37,142 nucleotides of DNA, from contig MAAY01000039.1 in assembly GCA_002162795.1 (NCBI GenBank), forward strand, positions 52,262 through 89,403, read 5' to 3'. The stretch is from Rhodobacterales bacterium 56_14_T64. GTDB taxonomy: Bacteria > Pseudomonadota > Alphaproteobacteria > Rhodobacterales > Rhodobacteraceae. Made by a program: the position numbers and the translations under genes. Below the pieces are notes generated by a model, which saw nothing but the letters and a program-made list of their open reading frames with translations, had not been told where the DNA came from and made no database searches. Each line of letters opens with the position of its first letter. Positions within the stretch are counted from its first letter, which is position 1. Shown here piece after piece: positions 26,234-34,084 of this stretch.

Positions 26234-26902
26234 CTAGACTACGCGCAGGCCAAGTCCCTTTAGCAATTCGGTGGCTTGGTCCTTAGAAATGATCGCGCCC
26301 TTAAAATTTGCAACAGTTGAAAAGCTCAACTCGCCAAGGTCTGCGGCTCTCAGGTCCGCTCCGGCAAAGCGTGAGGTTGATAGGTGCGCATCGCTCATAC
26401 GGCACCGATCCAGCACTGCATCGCGAAAATCACAACCGGCCAAATCAGCCCCAGTGAAGTCAATCTCCTCCAGCTCAGACTTTCGAAAGTTCATTTTTCT
26501 AAGGAAAGCGTTGGCCAGAATGGATTTGGAAAACCGGATGCCCAGGGATCTGGTCTCGTCAAAATTGGCCCCGGTCAGTTTGCAGTCTTCAAACCGCGCG
26601 CCCGACACATAGGACCCTCTCCAGTTGGTCAGAGATAAGTTGCAATTGACAAACCGAGCCTCGGTGAAGTCACCGAAACTGAAATCGGCGCTCAAAGCCC
26701 GGCATGATTTGAAACGGGTGCCCTCGCATAAGATACTTTTAAGGCCGCACTCTATGAAATTACAGTTTTCAAAGGAACATTCAGAGAAATCCAGGCCTGA
26801 GAGATCCTGTCCGACTATGTCGAACCCTTTGAACTCATTCTCATTTTTTGAAAGACGGTTTTCAATGGTGCTCCGAGTAAGCCTCGTTTGTTCTTGCATC
26901 AT
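26234..26902 (-). CDS. Pentapeptide-repeat protein, Qnr-like
   Basis: A 222-residue protein made almost wholly of A(D/N)LxF-type pentapeptide repeats (for example FSECSFENCNFIEC, GADLAGCDFRDAV, FAGADLRAADLGEL), which fold into a right-handed beta-helix. The C-terminus (LGELSF, then a short helix with DQATELLKGLGLRVV) resembles the dimerising tail of Qnr proteins (LGDLDI then YQASLLMERLGI), and the length is close to Qnr's 215-220. Qnr proteins protect DNA gyrase and topoisomerase IV from quinolones and toxins. The start is set at ATG 26902 (GGAG six bases before it) rather than a TTG at 26905. Its codons are more AT-leaning than those of proS, which hints at acquisition. Confidence 0.8.
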   Translation of the reverse strand: MMQEQTRLTRSTIENRLSKNENEFKGFDIVGQDLSGLDFSECSFENCNFIECGLKSILCEGTRFKSCRALSADFSFGDFTEARFVNCNLSLTNWRGSYVSGARFEDCKLTGANFDETRSLGIRFSKSILANAFLRKMNFRKSELEEIDFTGADLAGCDFRDAVLDRCRMSDAHLSTSRFAGADLRAADLGELSFSTVANFKGAIISKDQATELLKGLGLRVV

Positions 26903-27009
26903 CAAATACTCCAGTCAGACTAATTTACCCTGTTGAGTAGTCTAAGACGCGGGTCGATGGAAGGAAAACCACCGAAGGATCATGGTGCAGGTGTAAGGCC
27001 GTGATCAGT

Positions 27010-27040
27010 GCCGTCTGCCCAACTTGAAACGGCAGACGGC
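27010..27040 (-). terminator. Hairpin downstream of the membrane-protein gene
   Basis: GCCGTCTGCC (27010-27019) and GGCAGACGGC (27031-27040) are perfect 10-bp inverted arms with an 11-base loop. They lie 17 bases beyond the stop of the minus-strand gene at 27058. No T-run follows, so it is a probable terminator or mRNA 3'-end structure rather than a textbook intrinsic one. Confidence 0.5.
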
Positions 27041-27057
27041 GAGATACATAACCTGGA

Positions 27058-27462
27058 TCAGGCAAGCGCTTGACGCTGTACCGGCAGCGATTGCAGCACT
27101 GCAAAACACAGCTCGATCACCAGAAAGCCCCAGAGTAGCGGGCTGGCTCCGCTCAGCAGGGCGTTGATCATCCAGGCCGAAAACATCCAGCGCCCAACCG
27201 CATCCCAGCGGGCCAGTTGTGGGTCATTTAGTTTCAGTCGCAGCACCGACCACAAGACCACAATGGTGCCAAAAAAGTTGCCAAACAAAATGGCATAGGG
27301 GCCGAGCTCGGGCAGGGGTGCAAGACCGGCGGTTGCATGCAAGCCACCGATCATTTGCCACATCATCGCCAGTGTCAGTGGTGTTGTATAGGGCCAGGTT
27401 ATCAGCAGGTCGTACCAGGCAGAAATTCGATAGAGACGGTGAAATTGGGCATGGGTCAGCAT
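27058..27462 (-). CDS. Small membrane protein under MerR control
   Basis: A 134-residue protein with four predicted membrane helices (around residues 22-40, 55-73, 90-105 and 105-125) and no family that I recognise. It begins MLTHAQFHRLYRISAWYDLL. It is divergent from a MerR-family gene and preceded by a promoter with the elongated 19-base spacer that MerR-type activators act on, so it is most likely the main target of that regulator. A role in export of, or resistance to, the signal sensed by the regulator is possible. No cysteine or histidine metal cluster is seen. Confidence 0.7.
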   Translation of the reverse strand: MLTHAQFHRLYRISAWYDLLITWPYTTPLTLAMMWQMIGGLHATAGLAPLPELGPYAILFGNFFGTIVVLWSVLRLKLNDPQLARWDAVGRWMFSAWMINALLSGASPLLWGFLVIELCFAVLQSLPVQRQALA

Positions 27463-27497
27463 TCAGTTATTCCTTGTTGATCAGTGAATGCTGATGC

Positions 27498-27528
27498 TTG
27501 TAAACCTTGGACCACAGTCTAGGGTCAA
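27498..27528 (-). promoter_or_regulatory. MerR-type promoter with 19-bp spacer
   Basis: Read on the minus strand: -35 TTGACC (plus 27523-27528), a 19-base spacer, and -10 TTACAA (plus 27498-27503). The spacer region holds an interrupted inverted repeat, CCTTGACCC and GGTCCAAGG. Over-long 19-20-base spacers with a dyad between the boxes are the hallmark of promoters activated by MerR-family DNA distortion. It drives the membrane-protein gene at 27058-27462 and overlaps the ribosome binding site region of the merR-type gene, so it can also limit that gene's expression. Confidence 0.7.
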
Positions 27529-27539
27529 GGAGGAATGTC

Positions 27540-27917
27540 ATGCGTATCGGGGATTTGGCAAAACGCTGTAAGGTCAGCTGCGATACTCTGCGTATGTATG
27601 AAAAGCGGGGGCTTATCCGTGCCGACCGTTGGCCCAATGGCTATCGTGATTTCCCCGAGGGCACCGAGGATGTGGTGAACCTGATCCGTCAGGGTCAGAG
27701 CATGGGGTTCTCATTGGCTGAAATCGGTGCGCTGATGCGGGATATGCAGGGTGCGATGAGTGGTGAGCAGGTGGCCGATCTGTTGCAAAGCAAGCTGGAC
27801 GAGATCGACGCCCGCATCGCCACCATGCAGCAGTTGCGCACTATGGTGGCCGAACGCCTGACGCAGGCCTGCCCTCTGGGTTGGGGGAATACCGCGCAGG
27901 ACAAGTCGGTGGCTTGA
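27540..27917 (+). CDS. MerR-family transcriptional regulator
   Basis: A 125-residue regulator with the MerR winged helix at residues 1-70 (MRIGDLAKRC, TLRMYEKRGLI, NGYRDF), a coiled-coil dimer helix at 75-105, and a very short effector end. Cysteines are at 10, 14 and 111. The usual Cys pairs of CueR, ZntR or mercury MerR are missing, so a metal ligand is not evident. The start is ATG 27540 with AAGGAGG before it; an in-frame TTG at 27507 lies within the promoter of the divergent gene. It likely activates the membrane-protein gene. The stop is 53 bases before the lolC-type start. Confidence 0.87.
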   Translation: MRIGDLAKRCKVSCDTLRMYEKRGLIRADRWPNGYRDFPEGTEDVVNLIRQGQSMGFSLAEIGALMRDMQGAMSGEQVADLLQSKLDEIDARIATMQQLRTMVAERLTQACPLGWGNTAQDKSVA

Positions 27918-27970
27918 CCCTCGTCCGCTAAGCGACCATTTTGGCAGAAAAATCCGGGGCAGGAGCCAAA

Positions 27971-29257
27971 ATGGCCAGTACACCACCACCGTTTGCACGA
28001 TTTGAATGGATGATCGCCTGGCGATACCTGCGTGCGCGCAAGGCGGATGGGGGCGTCAGTGTGATGACCTGGATCAGCTTGATCGGCATCTCGCTGGCGG
28101 TGTTTGCGCTGGTTGCCACATTGGCGGTGCGCGAGGGTCTGCGCTCGGACATCATCCAGACCATGTTGGGCACCAATGCCCATGCCGAGATCCACTATCG
28201 GCGTGATTTCAGTGCCGAGATCCCGGTGGACCATCTGATCCGCGATTATAGCGAGTTGGTTGACCGGATCGTGGAGCTGCCCGAAGTCACCCTTGCCTCG
28301 CCTCTGGTGCGGGGGCAGGTGATGGGCAGCTATCGTGGCCGCAATCTTCCGGTGGACGTGTTTGGCATCTCGGCCGATGATTTGCAGAACTACCCCAAGA
28401 TTGCCGCCTCGGACGAGGCAATCGGAGACTTGGGTAACTTTGACAGTGGCGTTGCAATTGGTGCGATGATGGCGCGGCAACTGGGGGTTACGGTTGGTGA
28501 CCGGATCAAGCTGATCTCCCCTGATGGGGTCAAGACGCCGATGGGAACCTCGCCGCGTGTCTCTGCTTACGAGGTGGTCTTTATTTTCTCGTCCGGTCAG
28601 GGGTTTGTGGATCAAAGCCGGTTGTACTTGCCGCTGGGTGAGGCACAGAGCTTTTTTAATCGTGAAGGCGCGGTTGATCAGATTGACCTGCGGCTTACCA
28701 GTCCCGAACAGGTTGGCCAAATGGTGCTCCCGCTAATGCGAACCAGCGGAGATCGCGCCTATGTGACCACTTGGCAGGACCGGGCTGGTAGCATGATCCA
28801 GGCGCTGAAGATGCAGGACAATGCGATCTTTATTGTGTTGTCGATTCTGGTGCTGATTGCGTCACTGAACATCGTTTCGGGGCTGATCATGCTGGTGAAA
28901 AACAAGGGCCGCGACATTGGCATTTTGCGCACCATGGGGTTGAGCCAGGGATCAATCCTGCGAGTGTTCTTTCTGTGCGGTGCCTCGGTTGGGACCGTGG
29001 GTACGCTGTTCGGAGTGCTTCTTGGCGTGATCTTTGCGGCGAATATTGACAGCATCTATGGGCTGGTGGACTGGATCACTGGCAGCGGTGTGCGCGACTT
29101 GGAGGCCAACGGGTTTTTCTTCCCGTCAGCTGTGGTGACCATCGGCGATGTCACCGCGGCAGCGGGCCTTAGCCTGGCGCTGAGCTGGTTTATCACTTTC
29201 TTTCCTGCCCGTCGCGCTGCGCGGATGAACCCGATCGAGGCGTTGCGCTATGAGTGA
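27971..29257 (+). CDS. lolC: LolC/LolE-type lipoprotein-releasing permease
   Basis: A 428-residue inner-membrane subunit of the LolCDE-type ABC transporter, which hands lipoproteins to LolA for transport to the outer membrane. It begins with [24 protein letters not shown], a typical N-terminal region, followed by the first membrane helix, a periplasmic domain of about 200 residues, and three C-terminal helices with [23 protein letters not shown] between them. A single permease gene suggests a homodimer instead of a LolC/LolE pair. The start is ATG 27971 (CAGGAG before it), not the in-frame TTG at 27941. It overlaps lolD by eight bases. Confidence 0.9.
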   Translation: MASTPPPFARFEWMIAWRYLRARKADGGVSVMTWISLIGISLAVFALVATLAVREGLRSDIIQTMLGTNAHAEIHYRRDFSAEIPVDHLIRDYSELVDRIVELPEVTLASPLVRGQVMGSYRGRNLPVDVFGISADDLQNYPKIAASDEAIGDLGNFDSGVAIGAMMARQLGVTVGDRIKLISPDGVKTPMGTSPRVSAYEVVFIFSSGQGFVDQSRLYLPLGEAQSFFNREGAVDQIDLRLTSPEQVGQMVLPLMRTSGDRAYVTTWQDRAGSMIQALKMQDNAIFIVLSILVLIASLNIVSGLIMLVKNKGRDIGILRTMGLSQGSILRVFFLCGASVGTVGTLFGVLLGVIFAANIDSIYGLVDWITGSGVRDLEANGFFFPSAVVTIGDVTAAAGLSLALSWFITFFPARRAARMNPIEALRYE

Positions 29258-29933
29258 TCTGATGTTGGAACTGACAGGAATTGTGAAGTCCTATAACCGA
29301 GGCAAGCCGGGGCAGGTGGATGTGCTGCGCGGCGCGGATCTGCAGTTGCAATCGGGTGAGGTGGTGGCGCTGGTGGCGCCTTCGGGGGCTGGTAAATCGA
29401 CGCTGCTGCATATCGCCGGTCTGCTGGACACGCCAAACGAGGGCACCGTGCAGGTTGCGGGGGCTGAGTTGACCGGCAAGAGCGACCGTCGCCGCACCGT
29501 GACCCGGCGTCAGGATATTGGCTTTATCTATCAGTTCCACCACCTGTTGCCGGAATTCACAGCGGCAGAAAACATCATTCTTCCGCAGCTGGCCAACGGC
29601 GTATCGCAAAGTGATGCCGAGACGCGGGCGTTGGATTTGTTGGCGCGTGTAGGTCTTCGTGACCGTGGGACCCATCGCCCTGCGGCCTTGTCAGGAGGCG
29701 AGCAGCAACGGGTGGCATTCTGCCGAGCTATGGCCAATCAACCAGGCGTTCTGCTGGCGGATGAGCCGACGGGCAACCTTGATCCTGGGACCTCGGATCA
29801 GGTGTTTGGGGCATTGATGGAGTTGGTCGCGGGCACCGGCATGTCTGCGCTGATTGCCACCCATAACCTGGAGCTGGCAGCGCGGATGGACCGGGTGGTG
29901 AAGCTGGAAGATGGGGTGTTGGTGACGGTTTGA
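29250..29933 (+). CDS. lolD: Lipoprotein-releasing ABC transporter ATPase LolD
   Basis: A 227-residue ABC ATPase powering lipoprotein release with the preceding permease. Walker A reads APSGAGKST, with Ala in place of the usual first Gly, the LolD signature is [11 protein letters not shown], Walker B is [12 protein letters not shown], and the H-loop is ATHNLELA. The Q-loop region ([15 protein letters not shown]) has the LolD-specific character. The ATG lies within the end of lolC (8-base overlap), so translation is coupled. Confidence 0.93.
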   Translation: MSDLMLELTGIVKSYNRGKPGQVDVLRGADLQLQSGEVVALVAPSGAGKSTLLHIAGLLDTPNEGTVQVAGAELTGKSDRRRTVTRRQDIGFIYQFHHLLPEFTAAENIILPQLANGVSQSDAETRALDLLARVGLRDRGTHRPAALSGGEQQRVAFCRAMANQPGVLLADEPTGNLDPGTSDQVFGALMELVAGTGMSALIATHNLELAARMDRVVKLEDGVLVTV

Positions 29934-29996
29934 GGTAGAAAACGAAACTGCTTGAACCGTAGCATCGCATTAAGGTGAGCAAGGGCAAAATTTCGC

Positions 29997-30461
29997 ATGA
30001 GTGGTCTATTTGAACTTTCTAATCCACATATTCAACGGCTGAATGCCAGCCAACATCTACTGACAAGGCAGATTGAAAAAACGGTTAGTGAATTGCTCAG
30101 CGTGAGTGTTGCAACTGGTGTCATTGGAAAAAAGTTTACCAGTGACGGTCCATTGGGGGATGGGTGGCCAATTGAAATCACCTCCAAGAGTGAAATTGTA
30201 AATTTTCGTTTCTCCAACTTCGTTTCCTACGCGGTGACATCTGAAACTTATGCTCAGAATCACAGCGACGAAGAATGTGAGGGCGGTTGGATACGAGTTT
30301 ACTCCAAGTCATTTTTCTTGGACTTTGTGGCGTGGTCAACCTGGGCCAGTTCTGACTATCCTGGAAAGCTTGTTCACTACCAAGTCAACACGTTGGATCA
30401 TACAATTGATGTTGTCACCAGCCAACCTCCTGAACTGAATATCAGTAAAGGTTCGGTTTGA
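29997..30461 (+). CDS. Orphan hypothetical protein, AT-leaning
   Basis: A 154-residue protein without a recognisable family. It is soluble, with mixed composition and many aromatics (SYAVTSETYAQ, GGWIRVYSKSFFLDFVAWSTWASSDYPG), no signal peptide and no membrane segment. Base use differs from its neighbours: the 60 bases at 30181-30240 contain 25 G or C. This, and the absence of a clear ribosome binding site, suggest a horizontally acquired gene. Size and composition would also suit a small immunity or accessory protein, but nothing in the sequence proves it. Confidence 0.6.
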   Translation: MSGLFELSNPHIQRLNASQHLLTRQIEKTVSELLSVSVATGVIGKKFTSDGPLGDGWPIEITSKSEIVNFRFSNFVSYAVTSETYAQNHSDEECEGGWIRVYSKSFFLDFVAWSTWASSDYPGKLVHYQVNTLDHTIDVVTSQPPELNISKGSV

Positions 30462-30534
30462 AAGGACGAGTGTTGAGGTTTGGGGACTGCTTTGCTCACG
30501 GCCCCGAATTCAACCAGGGCTTTGCGATGTCAGA

Positions 30535-30711
30535 TCACTTTTTGTCGCGCGCTGACTTCTCATGTTTGGTCAGCTTGTTGTTCCAGGCATTGTTGCTCAG
30601 GCCCAGCTCGCTTGGCAGAGGTTTGGTTTTGCCGACGCTGACTTTGCCGCCTTTGTTCAGGAACTCCTGAATAAGGGCATCATCGGTGGTTTCTTTTGGG
30701 ACATGTTTCAT
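30535..30711 (-). CDS. 58-residue basic protein of unknown function
   Basis: A small, lysine-rich, soluble protein (MKHVPKETTDDAL, then KGGKVSVGKTKPLPSELGLSNN and a KSARDKK tail). The frame continues upstream to a TTG at 30750, but ATG 30711 is the first good start. The middle pattern (GK-KPLPSELGLSNNAWNNKLTK) could be a short helix-turn-helix-like nucleic-acid binder, which is a guess. It is alone in its strand block, with about 140 bases before the next minus-strand gene. Confidence 0.55.
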   Translation of the reverse strand: MKHVPKETTDDALIQEFLNKGGKVSVGKTKPLPSELGLSNNAWNNKLTKHEKSARDKK

Positions 30712-30851
30712 AAAGATCAGTCTAGCCACTACTCTTGAGACTAGCAACAAAAGCTATGCGGATTATGGTGTTGTTTTGCCAAAGCGACCAGCGCCCCTTC
30801 TGACGCGCCTGAAACTTGGATGGGCTCTTCGTAATCTCCGGCATGAAACCG

Positions 30852-31286
30852 TTAGGCCATCTGGGTAATCCAGACCCCCAGCGCCATCACTGAAACGCCT
30901 GCAGCACGCGTCAGGGTCAGCGGGCTGACTTGAGCGCCAAACAGGCCAAAGTGATCAATGGCGGCGGCGCTGAACAATTGGCCCAGCAGCACAAAGAACA
31001 CGGCGTTTCCTACTCCGAAATGCGGTGCAACATGAGTGATCGACAGCACATAAAAGGCCACCAACAGACCTGCCAGCAGCAGATGTTTGGGGGCGCTGGT
31101 CACTTGGGATAATGTTTGCGGTCCGATCAGGATGTAAACAACCAACGCGGCGGAAAAAGCGACGGCAAACAGCACGACGCCTGCAGCCATCGGTGAGCCG
31201 ACATATTGCCCCAACGCGGCGTTCAAAGCTGCCAGAACCGGGACGCCAAGGCCCGCTGCCAGCATGATCAGGGCGTAATTGGTCAT
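30852..31286 (-). CDS. YdcZ/DUF606-type DMT transporter
   Basis: A 144-residue membrane protein with five predicted helices, matching the half-length DMT transporters of the YdcZ (DUF606) family. It starts NYALIMLAAGLGVPVLAALNAALGQYVGSP, the family's hallmark N-terminus, and has FVLLGQLFSAAAIDHFGLFG in helix 4. These proteins likely work as homo- or heterodimers; the substrate is unknown. The frame runs upstream to 31421, but ATG 31286 follows GGAGAG and matches the family start. Confidence 0.85.
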   Translation of the reverse strand: MTNYALIMLAAGLGVPVLAALNAALGQYVGSPMAAGVVLFAVAFSAALVVYILIGPQTLSQVTSAPKHLLLAGLLVAFYVLSITHVAPHFGVGNAVFFVLLGQLFSAAAIDHFGLFGAQVSPLTLTRAAGVSVMALGVWITQMA

Positions 31287-31384
31287 TAGGGCTCTCCACG
31301 TTAGTCTTGTCTGGATCTCTGCGGGAATACCTCTGCATGGGCAAGGTCTGACGGTGCGTTCCAATTGGGCGCCCGTGTCGAGGC

Positions 31385-32065
31385 TTAGTCGCAGATGCCC
31401 CGAACCTGAACGTCCTTCCATGGGAGATAGACGTCAGCCTCGCGGCTTGACGGCAACTCGGACACTGGCATTGCACCGCTGATCATGTCGTGCAGACGCT
31501 GAGTGCGCCGGGCCTTTGGGGCCAGGGCGCGGCAGCAGACATATTCCTCGACGATTGAGCCCTGCTGTTCATAGCCATAGCTGAGAAAGTCACGCTCGGC
31601 GGTCAGTTTAAACAGATAGGGATCGGTGCGGGTGCCATGTTCGGCGGCGGCGCGCAGGGGGTGATAGCCCGTGGTTTTGCGGTTTTGCCACTGCCAGACA
31701 TGGGTCAACTCATGCGATAGCAGCATCGCCTCGACCAGATAGAGCCGGTCGGGATAGGCGGGAAGATAGTCCTGGGTGTACCAATCGCGGGTGAAAAAGA
31801 TCTGGTTGAACAGCGCCACGGCGGCGGGTGATGCGGTGACGATTTCGTCTTTGACCGGCGGTAGGATGCGTTCGCGGCAGGACAGGCGCGGGCGCGGCAA
31901 GCGGCGGAAAGTGACCGAGCCAACCGGCGCACCGCGCACCAGCCGTACTTGGTTAAGGTTCAGCGCATCGCCTTGGATTTTAGTAGCAAAGGCGCGCTCG
32001 CCCTCGGTCAAGGGGCGGCCACAAGAAGCAACGAGCAGCAGGATCAGAAAAACGCGCAGGATCAT
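31385..32065 (-). CDS. Lipoprotein with an HExxH metalloprotease-like motif
   Basis: A 226-residue predicted lipoprotein with signal sequence and lipobox VASC (Cys15). A central HELTH (118-122) lies in LLSHELTHVWQWQ, like the zinc-binding helix of gluzincin-type proteases and the DUF4157-like domain. A downstream Glu at GSIVEEYVCC (about 170) could be the third zinc ligand, which is a guess. The protein has six or more further cysteines, including CC. It would sit on the periplasmic side of a membrane. No partner gene is evident. Similar Rhodobacterales proteins are usually annotated as hypothetical. Confidence 0.7.
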   Translation of the reverse strand: MILRVFLILLLVASCGRPLTEGERAFATKIQGDALNLNQVRLVRGAPVGSVTFRRLPRPRLSCRERILPPVKDEIVTASPAAVALFNQIFFTRDWYTQDYLPAYPDRLYLVEAMLLSHELTHVWQWQNRKTTGYHPLRAAAEHGTRTDPYLFKLTAERDFLSYGYEQQGSIVEEYVCCRALAPKARRTQRLHDMISGAMPVSELPSSREADVYLPWKDVQVRGICD

Positions 32066-32141
32066 GGGGTAAGGTTAGCCGGGGTGTGGCAGTTGGGACA
32101 GCAAATTACGCGACCGGATTTCATAAATCTTGCCCCCGTGA

Positions 32142-32798
32142 TCAGCAGCTATATCCCAGCACGCGGCTGATTTCGCTCAGGCCCCGCCCGGATTGGTCCA
32201 TCCAGGTGTTGAACGCGGCCTGAACCGATCGCATGGCGGTTTTTGAGGTGGCAGGCTTGTCAATCACGCCTTCGGCGATCAGGCGAGCGGTGACGTCGCG
32301 CGACAGGATAAAGGCATCACGTCCGGCAAACCGCATGGCATATTGACCGGTCATCGCGCCCAGGCGGCGGCCGCGTTTCTTTAGCATCTCCAGTAAGCCG
32401 ATGTAGTCATCAGACGGCCAGCCACCCAAGACCTGACCAACGCCGCCCTCATTGCGCAGCTCTAGCAAAAGGGCGGCGTTGTCGCGCACGGTGGCGATCT
32501 TGGTGCCATTGCGCACGATTGTTTTGTCACCCAGCAGGGCGTCGAATTTTTCGTCGTCCATAAACGCGCAGCGGCCAATGTCGAAACCATCAAAGGCGGT
32601 TTCAAACCCGTCCCATTTGGACTCGATGACCTTCCAGTTGAAACCGGCCTGGAACACGCATTTGGTGAGGATCGAGAGCCAGCGATCCTCGGGCAGGCTG
32701 GTGATGTCGGGGGTTGGCTTCACCAGCATGGCCTCCAAGGCCTGTGCGCCGCCGTGGCGGGTGGCGGAAATGGCGTAGATCTCGTCAAATGTGCGCAT
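32142..32798 (-). CDS. DNA-3-methyladenine glycosylase I-like protein
   Basis: A 218-residue protein of the Adenine_glyco (Tag) family, removing 3-methyladenine from alkylated DNA. It has the Tag-like substrate region LTKCVFQAGFNWKVIESKWDGFETAFDGFD and a following RNGTKIATVRDNA segment. The zinc-snap residues of E. coli Tag (Cys4, His17, His175, Cys179) are not in matching places: the N-terminus reads MRTFDEIYAISATRHGG, without Cys. So this is a divergent member. The frame extends to a TTG at 32837, but ATG 32798 is preferred. Confidence 0.8.
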   Translation of the reverse strand: MRTFDEIYAISATRHGGAQALEAMLVKPTPDITSLPEDRWLSILTKCVFQAGFNWKVIESKWDGFETAFDGFDIGRCAFMDDEKFDALLGDKTIVRNGTKIATVRDNAALLLELRNEGGVGQVLGGWPSDDYIGLLEMLKKRGRRLGAMTGQYAMRFAGRDAFILSRDVTARLIAEGVIDKPATSKTAMRSVQAAFNTWMDQSGRGLSEISRVLGYSC

Positions 32799-33196
32799 GA
32801 AAGGCCCCCAATTTTGGGCAGCGTAGCGATGGGACAAGCGGAGTTCTAGCCAAATGCGCGCAGCTGTTGCCGGTTGAGCGACGAGGCCGACCAGATATGC
32901 GCCCTATAGGGATGGTTTGCAGAGACAGGATAAAAAGGCGACGTCGCCAAATGCGGAGACGGACGGGAGTTCCACCCGCGCCAGGAAAGCTGTCCAAAAC
33001 GCTCCGGTTTTACGGGAGCCCAAGTGCATGTGGCCGGGGTGCCAGATCCGGCCGGAGTGTCGCGACGGGATGGGTATCGCAGGCACGGGTTAAGATCACC
33101 AAAGCAGGGCGCACGGTGAATAGGCAACATTTTGTCCCCTTGGCCATGGCAATGACAACCTGCTTTGATGGCTGTGTGTTTTTAAGGGGTGAAATT
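32799..33196. other. 398-base gap with inverted repeats, no gene seen
   Basis: The space between the Tag-like gene and the DUF-like gene at 33197 holds no supported gene. The plus-strand frame of the next gene stays open back to 32867 but has no start signal or sensible composition. A perfect 12-bp palindrome GGCGACGTCGCC lies at 32937-32948. CAAAGCAGG (33100-33108) and CCTGCTTTG (33159-33167) are 9-bp inverted arms with a 50-base loop, followed by five T at 33178-33182. It could include a promoter or a long leader RNA. Confidence 0.35.
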
Positions 33197-33709
33197 ATGG
33201 GACTATTTGATTGGTTGTCGGGAACGAAAAAGCCAGAGGCGGGTGTTGCGTCGGCGTCACCGCAACAGGTGGAGGCCGCCATTTTGGAAGTGAACCGCGA
33301 GACTGCGCCTTATAGCGTGCGCAGATGCAGCGATGGCAGTTGCGATTTTGTCGCCGAGTGGAAGATCGTTCACGTCAAATGGGTGGAGATTTTTGCCAAG
33401 GCCGGGCTGGAGCGCGCGGCGCGGGTCAAGATGCGGCTGGATATGGACAAGCACGAGGTCCGCGCGGTGGACGAGGATTATACCGTCAGCTGGCGGGCCG
33501 GACTGCCAGAACTGTCGTTTTCGGCCTCGGCGTTTCGTGGGCAGAAAAAGGAGGTGTCCTTTGGCAAGGCTTATGGGTTCACCGAGGAGCTGAAGCTGGG
33601 GGAGATCTATAACTACCGGTTTGTGTCCAAAGAGATGAAGGCACCGTTGCAAGATGCGGTGACGGGTCAGGGTTGGGTCTGGCGTGGGGTGGCGTTTGCG
33701 AAGCTGTAG
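33197..33709 (+). CDS. Conserved-looking hypothetical protein
   Basis: A 170-residue soluble protein starting MGLFDWLSGTKKPE, with AAGGGGTG before the ATG. It has a lysine/aspartate-rich beta-type domain of about 120 residues (WKIVHVKWVEIFAKAGLERAAR, HEVRAVDEDYTVSW). The stretch ARVKMRLDMDKHEVRAVDEDY and the end GQGWVWRGVAFAKL suggest a compact fold. No family or motif that I can name. Its N-terminus resembles many small proteins whose first helix is MGLFDWL. Function unknown. Confidence 0.65.
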   Translation: MGLFDWLSGTKKPEAGVASASPQQVEAAILEVNRETAPYSVRRCSDGSCDFVAEWKIVHVKWVEIFAKAGLERAARVKMRLDMDKHEVRAVDEDYTVSWRAGLPELSFSASAFRGQKKEVSFGKAYGFTEELKLGEIYNYRFVSKEMKAPLQDAVTGQGWVWRGVAFAKL

Positions 33710-34084
33710 GGTGGCTACTTTTTCGGGGCGTGTCACGACGTGGCTCGGCCCGCGCGTGACCTTACATCTGTGGAGTTCGGACCGGTCCGCGTAGCGGCAA
33801 ACAGCGTGGGGCGCAGTTTGAGGTTCGAACGGGCGGAGCCCTGCGCACCCAACAGTTCACATTAAAGAGCGACGCTGGCAGGATATTCTTTGGGCGTAAG
33901 GCGTAGCCGCACGGCCCGCGCCTGACCTTCCCCCCGGGAAGGCGCATACGCACCTCCCCAAGGTCAGGAAATGGCCTTTTAGAGTTGGCGGCGCGTGGCT
34001 ACCCGCTACGACAGATGCCCAAAAGTATTCCTGTCCGACATCGCTCTCGGTGCAACCGTCATTTTCTGGCTATGAGTCCTGAGC
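33710..34084. other. 375-base gene-free region with direct and inverted repeats
   Basis: No gene is supported here. CGGCCCGCGCGTGACCTT (33746-33763) recurs as CGGCCCGCGCCTGACCTT (33912-33929) with one difference, 166 bases later. The second copy begins a structured stretch: CCTGACCTT (33921-33929) pairs with AAGGTCAGG (33960-33968), and inside it CCTTCCC/GGGAAGG (33926-33942) offers an alternative hairpin. GCGTAGC-type segments before both copies add to the duplicated look. It may be a pair of degenerate intergenic repeat elements or the remnant of a lost gene. Confidence 0.5.

Noticed and set aside
32867-33196. Longer 280-residue version of the gene at 33197
   Set aside because: The extension is Arg-rich random-looking sequence without a ribosome binding site, while ATG 33197 has AAGGGG and a normal N-terminus.
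33820-33860. Possible tRNA (GGTTCGAAC followed by ACCCA)
   Set aside because: The T-loop-like string is there but the flanking bases do not pair as a T-stem, and no anticodon or acceptor arm fits.
33762-33953. 63-residue minus-strand frame in the gap after 33710
   Set aside because: Composition is not protein-like, there is no ribosome binding site, and it runs through the inverted repeats.
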